The notes under the pieces were generated by a model. That model searched no databases, was not told where the DNA came from, and saw only the letters and a program-made list of their open reading frames with translations. Of a stretch of DNA of 60,178 nucleotides, positions 1-8,169 are shown one piece after another (position 1 is the first letter of the stretch; each line of letters begins with the position of its first letter). The translations under genes and the position numbers were made by a program. This DNA is from Treponema sp. (GTDB lineage: Bacteria > Spirochaetota > Spirochaetia > Treponematales > Breznakiellaceae), in assembly GCA_031267675.1 (NCBI GenBank), contig JAIRYT010000077.1, positions 1 to 60,178 of the forward strand, in the 5' to 3' direction.

Positions 1-2
1 AG

Positions 3-118
3 GCAGTTCCAAAATGTCAGATTTTGGAACTGCAACCTATGAAAACCGCAGTTTTGCAGCCCATAGGGCGAAAAACTGCAAGAGCCGGTTACAAAATAAC
101 CAATTTTGGAACCGGCTC
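3..118. repeat. Array of three tandem hairpins
   Basis: Three consecutive inverted repeats fill this stretch. Arms 3-15 and 21-33 are perfect 13-mers with a 5-nt loop. Arms 48-55 and 72-79 (GCAGTTTT/AAAACTGC) enclose a second short stem (GCCC-ata-GGGC, 59-69). Arms 82-90 and 110-118 (GAGCCGGTT/AACCGGCTC) form the third. The motif GAAAAACTGCAAGA-CC inside it recurs at 2046-2062, so this looks like a dispersed palindromic repeat family. It runs into the reading frame of the antitoxin that follows and seems to have replaced its 5' end. Confidence 0.75.
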
Positions 119-241
119 AATTATATATTTAATAGCAATGTTGTTGATGATAATGAAGTGAATGAACTTGTTACATTTGAAAAAGACATGAAAAAGGGAA
201 TGGAGGACATAAAAAAGGGACGGTATAAAATAATTGGATAA
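14..241 (+). pseudogene. Truncated antitoxin of RelE pair
   Basis: The frame is open from position 14, but codons 1-35 are the translated hairpin array and do not look like protein. Only the last ~38 residues, starting near VVDDNEVNELV and ending DIKKGRYKIIG, have the acidic/basic helical character of a type II antitoxin tail that wraps its toxin. It overlaps the downstream toxin by 8 bp, the usual antitoxin-toxin arrangement. I infer that the N-terminal DNA-binding half was lost when the repeat array inserted. It could instead be a very short antitoxin started at a non-ATG codon near 160. Confidence 0.4.
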
Positions 242-506
242 ATTTAAAATTGCTGAAACGGAAACTTTTTCAAAGAAAATAAGTACGAGAAAATACAAAC
301 ATCTATACAAAAAAATATTTGGAGACGTATATCCAATTCTTAAAAATAATCCTTTTTTTGGTACAAACATAAAAAAATTAAAAGGGGACTATAGGGAAAT
401 GTATCGATTTAGAATAGGTGATTATAGATTATTTTATAAAGTTGATGAAAATGAATTAATTATTTTTATAATAAACATTGAAGATAGAAAAGATGCATAT
501 AAATAG
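234..506 (+). CDS. RelE/ParE-family toxin
   Basis: A 90-residue basic protein with the RelE/StbE layout: an N-terminal helix with Lys-rich segment (KISTRKYKHLYKK), a central NPFFGTNIKKLKGDYREMYRF strand-turn, then the family core FRIGDYRLFYKV and a C-terminal acidic/basic end (EDRKDAYK). Members cleave mRNA on the ribosome or act on gyrase; which applies here cannot be told. The start is a TTG at 234 overlapping the stop of the upstream antitoxin fragment, so translation is probably coupled. Base composition is more AT-rich than the housekeeping genes, as often seen for acquired toxin-antitoxin loci. With its antitoxin apparently truncated, it may be inactive or poorly expressed. Confidence 0.8.
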   Translation: MDKFKIAETETFSKKISTRKYKHLYKKIFGDVYPILKNNPFFGTNIKKLKGDYREMYRFRIGDYRLFYKVDENELIIFIINIEDRKDAYK

Positions 507-546
507 GGGAGGAACTTGCGCCTAACAGGACCGTTAACCTAAAGTA

Positions 547-577
547 TTGACATTACTTATAAAACAATGTATATCAT
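547..577 (+). promoter_or_regulatory. Sigma70 promoter of NimA-like gene
   Basis: TTGACA at 547-552 is followed by TATATC (570-575, 17-bp spacer) or TATCAT (572-577, 19-bp spacer). A strong ribosome site AAAGGGGG (593-600) then precedes the ATG at 607. Confidence 0.6.
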
Positions 578-606
578 ATATAGTCTGTTTTTAAAGGGGG
601 TTGAAT

Positions 607-1107
607 ATGGAAATAAAACAAATGAGAAGAAAAGACAAGGAAATTGTAGATATTGACGAAAAAATAAAAATTATTGATAAATGCAAAGTATGCAGACTCG
701 CAATGGCTGATGATAATCAACCGTATGTTATTCCGTTAAATTTTGGATATTTTTATGAAAATGGCATTTTGAATTTATATTTTCATGGAGCCCATGAAGG
801 CATGAAAATAGATATATTGAAAAAGAATGACAAGGTTTGTTTTGAAATTGATTGTAACCATGCTTTAATTGAAGCGGATGAACCGGCAAAATATAGTTTT
901 GCGTTTGAAAGCATAATAGGATTTGGAAAAATAACATTTCTCGAAACAAATGAAGAAAAAAGTTACGGATTGGATCAAATAATGAAACATCAGACGGGAA
1001 AAGATATAAAATATCAATATCCCGAAAATCAATTAAAATCTGTAAATGTTTATAAAATGGAAGTGGTAACATTTACGGGAAAACGAAAACCATTGCCGAA
1101 TTCTTAA
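607..1107 (+). CDS. NimA-like pyridoxamine 5'-phosphate oxidase-family protein
   Basis: A 166-residue flavin-binding split-barrel protein. Near the N-terminus it has the signature MRRKDKEI, typical of the nitroimidazole-resistance (Nim) branch, then the barrel strands CKVCRLAMADDNQPYVIPLNFGY and the FHGAHEG turn that contacts FMN in the family. These proteins reduce or bind small nitro or quinone compounds; the true substrate is not visible. ATG 607 is preferred over TTG 601 because it is 6 nt after AAAGGGGG. It stands alone, with its own promoter. It is AT-rich compared with genes further right, suggesting the left 2 kb is accessory DNA. Confidence 0.85.
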   Translation: MEIKQMRRKDKEIVDIDEKIKIIDKCKVCRLAMADDNQPYVIPLNFGYFYENGILNLYFHGAHEGMKIDILKKNDKVCFEIDCNHALIEADEPAKYSFAFESIIGFGKITFLETNEEKSYGLDQIMKHQTGKDIKYQYPENQLKSVNVYKMEVVTFTGKRKPLPNS

Positions 1108-1207
1108 AAAACGATAGTGTATAAAAAACGGGTAGAGTTGGGCGTGGGAGCACAGCGACCTGCTGGAGGCGAATCATATACAGACCTTATGTGCGGCGCC
1201 CCGATTT

Positions 1208-1597
1208 TTATTTATATTTTTCAATAAATTCCCCGGGAATTATTATTTTTTTTTCTTTGGGAAAACGTTTTATATTTTCTGTTACCAAATATTCTGCTTC
1301 TCCTGATTTAAAAACTTCATAAAATTTTTTATCTGTATCATCAATAAATTTACTGTTTGAATAGCCGGAATTTATATATTCGCCATCATTTCTAAAATAA
1401 TTTATCACGTCATATATTATTTCGTCATTAAATCCAAAATTTTTCCGTGACAAAACATCAATGTATTCAAAGATAATTCTATTATCATATAATATCCTTA
1501 TCTTGCCGTTTAATACCAGCGCCATTATTTTACCGGGTATCCCGTTGGAATTTATCAAGGCGGATACCATGATATTTGTATCAAGAACAATTTTCAT
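1208..1597 (-). CDS. PIN-domain toxin (VapC-like, COG1569 type)
   Basis: A 129-residue PIN domain RNase toxin. It begins MKIVLDTNIMVSAL with the first metal-binding Asp, has an Asp-rich segment DDTDKKFYEV near residue 86, and the late core motif GEAEYLVTENIKRFP where the usual Asp of TGD/TND is replaced by Glu. The family uses clustered acidic residues to hold Mg2+ and cut RNA. Its start ATG overlaps the stop of the upstream antitoxin by 4 bp (ATGA), so the two are one transcript. The Asp-to-Glu change could reduce but need not abolish activity. Confidence 0.8.
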   Translation of the reverse strand: MKIVLDTNIMVSALINSNGIPGKIMALVLNGKIRILYDNRIIFEYIDVLSRKNFGFNDEIIYDVINYFRNDGEYINSGYSNSKFIDDTDKKFYEVFKSGEAEYLVTENIKRFPKEKKIIIPGEFIEKYK

Positions 1598-1881
1598 GGT
1601 TTTTTGTCTTTCCTGGCACCAGAAATTATCGCGTTAATTTCTTCACGCGGCATTTTATCATTCCCTAAACCAACAGAAATTTCCTGCATTTTTTTTACCG
1701 CATTAATTGCCTTTGCCCTTCTGACGGCGGAAACAGTATCTTCCAATGTTTCATCGCTCAAGGGGGTTAGTAATGCTATCGGCCTTCCGTTATTTGTCAC
1801 AATCATTTCCCGTTCAGCCGGTAATTTCTTCCAAATGCTGGCCGAAGCTGTCCTAAAATCCCTGACAGATATAAATTTCAT
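1594..1881 (-). CDS. Phd/YefM-family antitoxin
   Basis: A 95-residue antitoxin. The N-terminus MKFISVRDFRTASASIWKKL followed by EREMIVTNNGRPIALLTPL is the Phd/YefM dimerisation and DNA-binding fold. The C-terminal half (AVKKMQEISVGLGNDKMPREEINAII) is the flexible segment expected to bind the PIN toxin. The start at 1881 is chosen because the Phd fold begins exactly there, although the frame is open 19 codons further. Phd/YefM antitoxins usually repress their own operon; no operator was identified by eye. Confidence 0.8.
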   Translation of the reverse strand: MKFISVRDFRTASASIWKKLPAEREMIVTNNGRPIALLTPLSDETLEDTVSAVRRAKAINAVKKMQEISVGLGNDKMPREEINAIISGARKDKKP

Positions 1882-2044
1882 AACATACCCGCAGCCATGA
1901 TACAATATTGTCACATAATTGTCAACATATTTTACCATAATTCTTGCTTATCGTTAAATGGTCGTTTTGTAGTCCAGCGATGTATATGACGGTTAAAGCA
2001 ATGAAAGCGATGAAAGCAATTGCCGGTTATTTGTGTAAAACGTT

Positions 2045-2062
2045 GGAAAAACTGCAAGAACC
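2045..2062 (+). repeat. Second copy of the hairpin-repeat core
   Basis: GGAAAAACTGCAAGAACC matches the array at 70-86 with one or two changes and is followed by a small GC-rich palindrome (CCGCCGGGCGG). It lies in the otherwise empty 240 bp between the antitoxin and the tRNA, which also contains short AAAGC(A/G)ATG direct repeats (about 1995-2022). Confidence 0.5.
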
Positions 2063-2121
2063 GCCGGGCGGCTGTATTGGCTTGCTTGTCTTAATTCCTT
2101 ATAACATAAGGAATTAACGTA

Positions 2122-2194
<73 letters not shown>

Positions 2195-2240
2195 TTGCTG
2201 CCAAAAAGATAGCATTTTTGGCAATAAAGGTCAAGGCGGG

Positions 2241-5200
2241 TTACCGCAAATTAAAGGGCTTTAACAGTTTTTTTACTTCGACGGGTTTGCCGTTTTCATC
2301 GTCTACCGGTACGTCGGCAAAGACCCAGCCTTCAACGATGGCGGGGTCCATACCGGCGGCAATAAGGGGGGCCGGATTGAGCACAAAGACAAGGTCCTTG
2401 TCGTTGGCGTCCATATCCCTGGCCCATTCAAACATATTGCCGCCTCCCAGGTTTACCCCGTAGTGATCCATCGCTCCGTGATAACCTATGCTGTTTCGTT
2501 TCAGGTTTACAATCTGTTCATACGAAGCAAGGGCTGTCGCTTCGCCGGAGTATTGTAACTGTTCCTGCCCCAGCTTTTTTCCGGTTATCAGTTTTCCTTC
2601 GCGAAAGGTAAAATTTTGAGGGAGCCTGCCGGGGTCAAGTCCGGCGGCAATAAAGGGTTCCGCGTCAAATTCTATCATCACATCGTAAAGGGGGCTTTTG
2701 GCAAAGTCTTTACTCCAGATAAAACGCGCGCCGGCATCCGGCGCTTCCAGCGTCCAGCTGTCCTCGCCGCCGGGTGCAAGAGCGGGTATTTGGGCGAGAA
2801 CCAGACCAAATGATTTTACCGAACCGGTTCCCACTACGTCAAGTTTTTTGCAGGAACTGGTTCCCATTGCCGCAATGACGCAAAGCGCCGGCAGCGCTGT
2901 TTTTATGACGCGTTTGACTGTTTTTGAACGCTGCGCGCCCGGCGCTTTAAAGCGTTTAAGGCGCAGCGCGTTTGTCAATACCGATACGGAACTCATGCTC
3001 ATGGCGGCGGCGGCAAAAATCGGATTTAACAGGGGGCCGCCAAAAAGATAGAGTATACCGGCGGCAAGGGGAATACCCAGCACATTATAGCCAAACGCCC
3101 AAAAAAGATTTTGCTTGATGGTACGTATGGTCCGCTTGCTCAAATCAATCGCCGTGGGAACGTCCATTAAATCGGAGCGCATAAGCACAATGTCGGCGCT
3201 CTCTATCGCCACGTCTGTCCCGCTGCCGATGGCGATGCCGATGTCCGCCTGTACCAGCGCGGGCGCGTCGTTAATACCGTCTCCGACCATTGCCACAATT
3301 CGTTTTTCGGACAGATCGGCGTTATGGTTTTGGAGTTTTTTTACTTCGCTGGATTTATCCTGGGGGAGCACTTCGGAAAGCACCCGGTCAATTCCTGTCT
3401 GGCGGGCTATTGCGCCGGCGGTCTTTTTATTGTCGCCGGTGATCATTGCGACTTCGATGCCCATGGCGTGGAGTTTTTCAATGGCCGCTTTGCTGGAAGC
3501 TTTTACGACATCGGCTACCGCTACGATTCCCGCCGCTTTGCCGTCAAGGACGGCATACATCGGGGTTTTTCCTTCGGCGGCAAGCCGGTCCGAATCGGCC
3601 TGTAGTTCGGCGAGCGAAATGTTCCGTTCATCCATTAACTTTTTATTTCCGATAAGGGTTTTTATGCCCTGTATGTCCGCTTCTATTCCCCGTCCGGCAA
3701 GGGCGGTAAAATTTTCAACGGCGAATAGTTCCAGGCCCTTTTCCCGCGCGCCCCGGACAATCGCCTGTCCCAGGGGATGTTCGGAGCCTTTTTCGGCAGA
3801 CGCGGTAATTTGCAGGAGCGCGTCAGGGAGCGAAAGCGGGGGCGTTGCGGGGGGGGCACCCCCCGCTGGGGGGGTAGCGGAAGAACTGCGAAGCAGGGCT
3901 GCAGCGAGGGGGGCTTCCCCCCCCGCCAATAGTATATCGGTAACGTTTGGTTTGCCTTCGGTGATGGTTCCGGTTTTATCAAACACGATGGTGTTAATTT
4001 TGTGGGCGGTTTCCAGCGCTTCGCCGCCTTTAATTAAAATGCCGTTTTCCGCGCCTTTGCCGGTTCCTACCATAATTGCCGTTGGTGTGGCAAGGCCGAG
4101 CGCGCAGGGACACGCGATAACGAGTACCGAAATAAAAATGGTGAGCGAAAATTCCAGCGCGGATTTTCCCGGGGGAAGGGCGGCAATTCCGGCGTAGGAG
4201 GCGATAAACCAGGTGAGTCCCGCGAATAACGCGATAAGGCAGACGATGGGTACAAAATAGCCTGACACAATATCGGCTAATTGGGCGATGGGCGCTTTGG
4301 AGCCCTGGGCGTCTTCTACAAGTTTGATGATCTGCGCCAGCGCGGTATCGCTTCCTACTTTGGTTGCCTTAAAACGAATAAGGCCGTTGGCGTTTATGGT
4401 CGCCCCATACACCGCATCGCCGGGTTTTTTATCTACGGGCATGCTTTCTCCGGTAAGCATGGACTCGTCGACGGCGCTTGCGCCTTCGGTAACGATGCCG
4501 TCGACCGGAATTTTGCCGCCGGGTTTTACAACAATACTGTCGCCGGGAATTACTTCGTCTATGGGGATTTCTTTTTCCGCGCCGTTCTCTATGATGGTTG
4601 CGGTTCGGGGGGCAAGGCCTATGAGTTTTTTTATGGCTTCGCTGGTTCTTCCCCTGGAGACCGCCTCGAGTGATTTGCCCAGAAGGATTAGGGCAATGAT
4701 TACTCCGGCGGTTTCAAAGTAGAGCGATTCAACGGCGTTAAAATTACCGCCTGCAATCTGGAACAGGTTGTACATGCTGTACGCGACCGCCGCCGTGGTT
4801 CCGACGGCGATAAGGGAATCCATGTTGGGGCTCCGGCGGAGCAGGTTTTTAAAGCCGGCGGTATAAAAGCGGCAGCCGGCGATAATAACGGGAATTACCA
4901 GCGCCAGCTCGACCAGCGCGTAAACAAGGGGAAAATTCATCGGGGCCAGAGCTGCGGGAAAGGGAAGGGTAAACACCTTGATCATGGGGACCATGGCGAT
5001 ATAAAGCAGCGGCAGTCCAAACGAAACGGCAACAATAAATTTTTTCCACAGAATTTTTATTTCTTTTTCTTTGCGCAGTTTGTCTTCATCCACTGCGCCT
5101 TTTTGGGAAAAATCGGGAACGGTGTACCCTGCCTTTTCTATTGTTTCTTTAATGACCGATACGCGGAGCGCCTGCTGGTTGTAATGAATTGTCGCCTTTT

Positions 5201-5339
5201 CGGTGGCAAGGTTTACGGTTGCGGTTTCTACGCCTTCAAGTTTATTGAGCGCCCTTTCGACACGGGCGGAGCAGGCCGCGCAGGTCATGCCGCCTACGGG
5301 AATGGTTATGTTTCCCATGCGCAAAGCTTCTGTTGACAT
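2241..5339 (-). CDS. copA: Cu+-exporting P1B-type ATPase with C-terminal lipoprotein-like extension
   Basis: A 1032-residue copper pump that uses ATP to move Cu(I) out of the cytoplasm. In order: an N-terminal HMA domain ([12 protein letters not shown], residues ~13-24), eight membrane helices, the actuator TGES (~297), the transmembrane metal site CPC (~409), the phosphorylation motif DKTGT (~451), the SEHPLGQ motif, and GDGINDAP (~688). Two oddities stand out. A Pro/Ala/Ser-rich insert (~468-503) lies in the nucleotide domain and is encoded by palindromic G/C runs. After the last helix a further ~230 residues begin with a signal-like hydrophobic segment ending in a lipobox-like MGTSSC. Start at 5339 is 1 nt after the upstream stop, behind AAAAGGGGG. 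Last gene of a three-gene copper operon. Confidence 0.95.
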   Translation of the reverse strand: MSTEALRMGNITIPVGGMTCAACSARVERALNKLEGVETATVNLATEKATIHYNQQALRVSVIKETIEKAGYTVPDFSQKGAVDEDKLRKEKEIKILWKKFIVAVSFGLPLLYIAMVPMIKVFTLPFPAALAPMNFPLVYALVELALVIPVIIAGCRFYTAGFKNLLRRSPNMDSLIAVGTTAAVAYSMYNLFQIAGGNFNAVESLYFETAGVIIALILLGKSLEAVSRGRTSEAIKKLIGLAPRTATIIENGAEKEIPIDEVIPGDSIVVKPGGKIPVDGIVTEGASAVDESMLTGESMPVDKKPGDAVYGATINANGLIRFKATKVGSDTALAQIIKLVEDAQGSKAPIAQLADIVSGYFVPIVCLIALFAGLTWFIASYAGIAALPPGKSALEFSLTIFISVLVIACPCALGLATPTAIMVGTGKGAENGILIKGGEALETAHKINTIVFDKTGTITEGKPNVTDILLAGGEAPLAAALLRSSSATPPAGGAPPATPPLSLPDALLQITASAEKGSEHPLGQAIVRGAREKGLELFAVENFTALAGRGIEADIQGIKTLIGNKKLMDERNISLAELQADSDRLAAEGKTPMYAVLDGKAAGIVAVADVVKASSKAAIEKLHAMGIEVAMITGDNKKTAGAIARQTGIDRVLSEVLPQDKSSEVKKLQNHNADLSEKRIVAMVGDGINDAPALVQADIGIAIGSGTDVAIESADIVLMRSDLMDVPTAIDLSKRTIRTIKQNLFWAFGYNVLGIPLAAGILYLFGGPLLNPIFAAAAMSMSSVSVLTNALRLKRFKAPGAQRSKTVKRVIKTALPALCVIAAMGTSSCKKLDVVGTGSVKSFGLVLAQIPALAPGGEDSWTLEAPDAGARFIWSKDFAKSPLYDVMIEFDAEPFIAAGLDPGRLPQNFTFREGKLITGKKLGQEQLQYSGEATALASYEQIVNLKRNSIGYHGAMDHYGVNLGGGNMFEWARDMDANDKDLVFVLNPAPLIAAGMDPAIVEGWVFADVPVDDENGKPVEVKKLLKPFNLR
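3838..3930. repeat. G/C-run palindromic element inside copA
   Basis: Two adjacent hairpins, GGGGGG-ca-CCCCCC and GGGGGG-ctt-CCCCCCC, are joined by a segment containing GAACTGCGAAGCAGGG. They stay in frame with copA and encode the low-complexity run rich in Pro, Ala and Ser within the nucleotide-binding domain. Such a segment is absent from typical CopA, so I infer in-frame insertion of a small mobile palindrome. The homopolymer runs are also prone to slipped-strand frameshifts. Confidence 0.6.
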
Positions 5340-5340
5340 G

Positions 5341-5805
5341 TTACCCCCTTTTCCATTGGGCAAAAATGGCTTTTGCTTCTTTAAGAAAATCTTTTGAAAT
5401 GGTAATGGATGTGCCGGTTACCGTTTTATCGGACGCAAAAATCGGCACCGGGTTACATCCGCCGGAACGGACGCCTACCTGGCTCATTCTAAAACGGTTG
5501 CCGCAGTTTTGGCAAACCAGAACGGTTCCCTGCTGTTTATAAAAACCGCGTCCCGAACGGTAGCATACCTGGCAGGTATTAAACGCCGTTCGTATTGTAC
5601 CATCGGGTACTTTTACGGCCAAAACCTCCAGGCGGGTTCCTTCGATGTCCACCGGATAAAAGACGGCGTTTTCGGTAACTTCTGATACGGGAATTACCAG
5701 ATCCCGGTCCGCGATGGCGGGTTTTATCACATTCAGCGCGCCTGCTTGGGCGTACAGCGAAACAATGACAAACGCACACACAATCATAATCACAATCTTT
5801 TTCAT
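5341..5805 (-). CDS. Exported DUF2318 protein (Cys-rich, metal-binding)
   Basis: A 154-residue protein with an N-terminal signal segment ([21 protein letters not shown]). It then has the DUF2318 core: [31 protein letters not shown], a CxxC pair (CQVC), a second CxxC (CQNC) and the C-terminal GGCNPVPI motif. The domain is known from iron/copper membrane systems and is thought to bind metal or an Fe-S cluster at the outer face of the membrane. ATG 5805 is favoured by the AAAGGGAGT site just upstream. It sits between the TauE-cupredoxin gene (19 bp upstream) and copA (1 bp downstream), so a role in extracytoplasmic copper handling is inferred. Confidence 0.85.
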   Translation of the reverse strand: MKKIVIMIVCAFVIVSLYAQAGALNVIKPAIADRDLVIPVSEVTENAVFYPVDIEGTRLEVLAVKVPDGTIRTAFNTCQVCYRSGRGFYKQQGTVLVCQNCGNRFRMSQVGVRSGGCNPVPIFASDKTVTGTSITISKDFLKEAKAIFAQWKRG

Positions 5806-5824
5806 GGTAAACTCCCTTTTTATT

Positions 5825-7699
5825 CTATGAGGCCGCACAACAGCGGTTACTGTCGCCGGTATAAGCCGCTTTTTCAAAATAGGCGTCGGGGTAAATGAAG
5901 GTTTCATGATTTGAAGCTTCTGCTTTTACCGCCTCGATGTCTACCTTGTCTAAATTGTCTACTGTTTTTACAAATCCGTAAAATACATTGTCTTTGGTGG
6001 AAAAATCAAAATCGTCCAAAGGCATAAACCGGATAATATTATCGCCCGGTTCAACAGCGACGCGAAAATAATACGATGGAAAAAGAATGCCGCTGTTTCC
6101 CGGATCAAGGGAATCATTGGTGATGGTCCACACGACGGGCAGATTTTTTTGTACGACAATAATCGCGGGGTCAATACCGTCGTCGCGCAGCGTAATTTTT
6201 ACGGTCTGGAAATCCCCGGCAATCTGCGCCAGTACGATCCTGTCTGTCGCTATGGCGACTCCCGCCGGTTCCGGGTCAAGACCGGAAGCGGGAGCTTCAA
6301 TTACGCCCGGTGTGACAACGGTAATGGAACTGCGGATCATTCCCATCCAGCAGGAATAGGAAAATTTGCCCGCCGCTTGCGGGGTAAACTCAATTATGTT
6401 CTCGCCGGTTTTAAAATGGTGTTCAATGCCGTATTCCCGGATAATCATGCGGTTATTGCATCCGTTGATGCTTCCCTGCGGCGCGGTAATGATCCATTTG
6501 ACCGGAACACCCTGCTCCACGGTAATCGCCGGATACCGCCCGCCGCTCAGGGTGCTGTTGATAATTTGTACGCCGTTTTCAATCAGCGGCGCTTCCTGGA
6601 CCTGGGAAACATTCCGCCGGTTTGCGGCGGCGGGCGAAAACAGCGACGCCGGATTTAAAAAAGTAACCGTAAACCCGGCCAGCGACCAGCCGTTTGAAAA
6701 CATGACCAGCCCCAAAACCGACACAAGGACCGCCCCCGCTTTCATGACCCGCGCCGTAAAAACCCGACCGCCTGCATTGCTTAAAAAGGAACTTAACGCG
6801 CCCGCGCCGAACATGAGCGGAACCGTACCCGCGCCAAAGAGCAGCATGGAGACAGCGCCCGCGATGGGGCTGCCGGTAGAAAGCGCGTAAAGCTGCATTG
6901 CCTGCAGGGGGCCGCAGGGCATAAGACCGTTAAGAAGGCCGATAACCAGGGGATTTTTAGCCGAGGTTTTTTGCTTGTCAATTTTACGCGCGAACCGCTT
7001 TGGCATGCGCGGTAAAAAACGCCGCAGCGCGGGAAAGAAACCAAGCATATTGATTCCCATGACAACCATAAACACACCGGCGGCCAGCTGTACGACACCC
7101 TGGAAACGCCCCGACACGGTAAGTACGGAGCCCAGCGCGCCGGCGGCTGCCCCAACAAATGTATAGGATATTACCCGCCCGCCGTTGTAGAGGATCGAAG
7201 GAAACAAAACCGAATATTTTTTACCGGGAGCGGACGCGGATGCGGATACCGGAGACGCCGGCTCCGCCGGAACAGGGGCGGAAATACACTGCGACAGATT
7301 AATGCCGCCGCACATGACAAGACAGTGTACCGAAGTAACAAGGCCGATGACAAAAAGCATACCGTAGCCCATGCCGGCCTCGGCCAGCGGAAAGGCCGCC
7401 AGGCCGCTTGAGCCAAAGTGCCGCACAAGCACATACAGCGCAAGGATAAGGATGAGCGTTCCGGCGGCCCGGGCCGGCGAACCGCGGCCGTCTTCAAGCA
7501 CCTGGTACCCAAGTTCTTCTACCGCGCGAACAATTTCCGCAAGGCTGGTTACCGACGCGTTGTAGCGCAGCTCGGCGGTGCTTTTGCGGTAACTTACCTG
7601 GACATCTTCGACCCCTACGGTGCTTTTTAATTTTTTTTCGATGCGGTCTTGGCAGTTTATACAACTCATGCCGCCGATACGGAGCGCCGCCGTTTTCAT
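5825..7699 (-). CDS. HMA-TauE/SafE-cupredoxin fusion membrane protein (copper handling)
   Basis: A 624-residue fusion. Residues 1-70 form a heavy-metal-associated domain (GGMSCINCQ). Residues ~80-350 are a six-to-seven-helix TauE/SafE/UreH-like module with the conserved half-repeats SVHCLVMCGGIN and NGLMPCGPLQAMQLYALSTG. Two extracytoplasmic cupredoxin-like domains follow: ~390-475, with a Cys/His/Met ligand set in GCNNRMII, EHHF and YSCWMGM, and ~505-600, where the ligand set is less clear. The tail ends in CCAAS. In other bacteria such fusions are linked to copper supply or detoxification; direction of transport is not shown by sequence. ATG 7699 follows AAAGGGGATGG and opens the copper operon. 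Confidence 0.85.
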   Translation of the reverse strand: MKTAALRIGGMSCINCQDRIEKKLKSTVGVEDVQVSYRKSTAELRYNASVTSLAEIVRAVEELGYQVLEDGRGSPARAAGTLILILALYVLVRHFGSSGLAAFPLAEAGMGYGMLFVIGLVTSVHCLVMCGGINLSQCISAPVPAEPASPVSASASAPGKKYSVLFPSILYNGGRVISYTFVGAAAGALGSVLTVSGRFQGVVQLAAGVFMVVMGINMLGFFPALRRFLPRMPKRFARKIDKQKTSAKNPLVIGLLNGLMPCGPLQAMQLYALSTGSPIAGAVSMLLFGAGTVPLMFGAGALSSFLSNAGGRVFTARVMKAGAVLVSVLGLVMFSNGWSLAGFTVTFLNPASLFSPAAANRRNVSQVQEAPLIENGVQIINSTLSGGRYPAITVEQGVPVKWIITAPQGSINGCNNRMIIREYGIEHHFKTGENIIEFTPQAAGKFSYSCWMGMIRSSITVVTPGVIEAPASGLDPEPAGVAIATDRIVLAQIAGDFQTVKITLRDDGIDPAIIVVQKNLPVVWTITNDSLDPGNSGILFPSYYFRVAVEPGDNIIRFMPLDDFDFSTKDNVFYGFVKTVDNLDKVDIEAVKAEASNHETFIYPDAYFEKAAYTGDSNRCCAAS

Positions 7700-8169
7700 A
7701 TAGCCATCCCCTTTAACCATCCTTCCTTATATTTTACATGGAACTATAACACCCAATTGTGATTAAATTATGAACATCAAAAAAATAAGTTACAATGGTC
7801 AATTAAATTTTCCTTGCCTTGTTTTTGGGAAGAAAATTGCAAAAAACACTTTTTTGACACAATTTGGTCATATTTCTTTTACAATCTCAGAATAACCATG
7901 AAAAACAAGCAGACCGCCTGTCGCAAACACAGAATACCTAAGGATTATATACGGAAAAGGTTTTTATGTCAAGAACTCGCGGAACGGAACAAAATGGCGA
8001 AGATTTGCCGTGGGAATGGAGCACAGCGCAATGACTTAAGGCAAACCGCAACCGGGCCGCCGTTAGACGGCGAGGCCTGTTTGTCCGAAACAATGCGCGC
8101 TTTTATGATTGCCTGATTGACAAAATAAAAAATACGCGGTATTACAATATTCTCAAACGGAGGCAATTT
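7700..8169. other. 470-bp divergent intergenic region
   Basis: AT-rich region between the leftward copper operon and the rightward DUF1266 gene. TTGACA (7854-7859) and TACAAT (7880-7885) are 20 bp apart, which is long for one promoter. A 22-codon frame with a ribosome site (AAAAGG before ATG 7966, ending 8034) is the only small-gene candidate, and a weak GCCGTTAGACGGC hairpin follows it. I see no recognisable RNA gene or riboswitch, and no clear CsoR or CopY operator. Confidence 0.4.

Noticed and set aside
3115-4197. Long open frame opposite copA
   Set aside because: It is antisense to strongly conserved CopA motifs, lacks any domain and is explained by the GC-biased third positions of copA.
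7814-8116. 100-codon frame in the divergent intergenic region
   Set aside because: No family resemblance and no good start. Only the 22-codon frame with a ribosome site at 7966 is kept as a weak possibility in the intergenic note.
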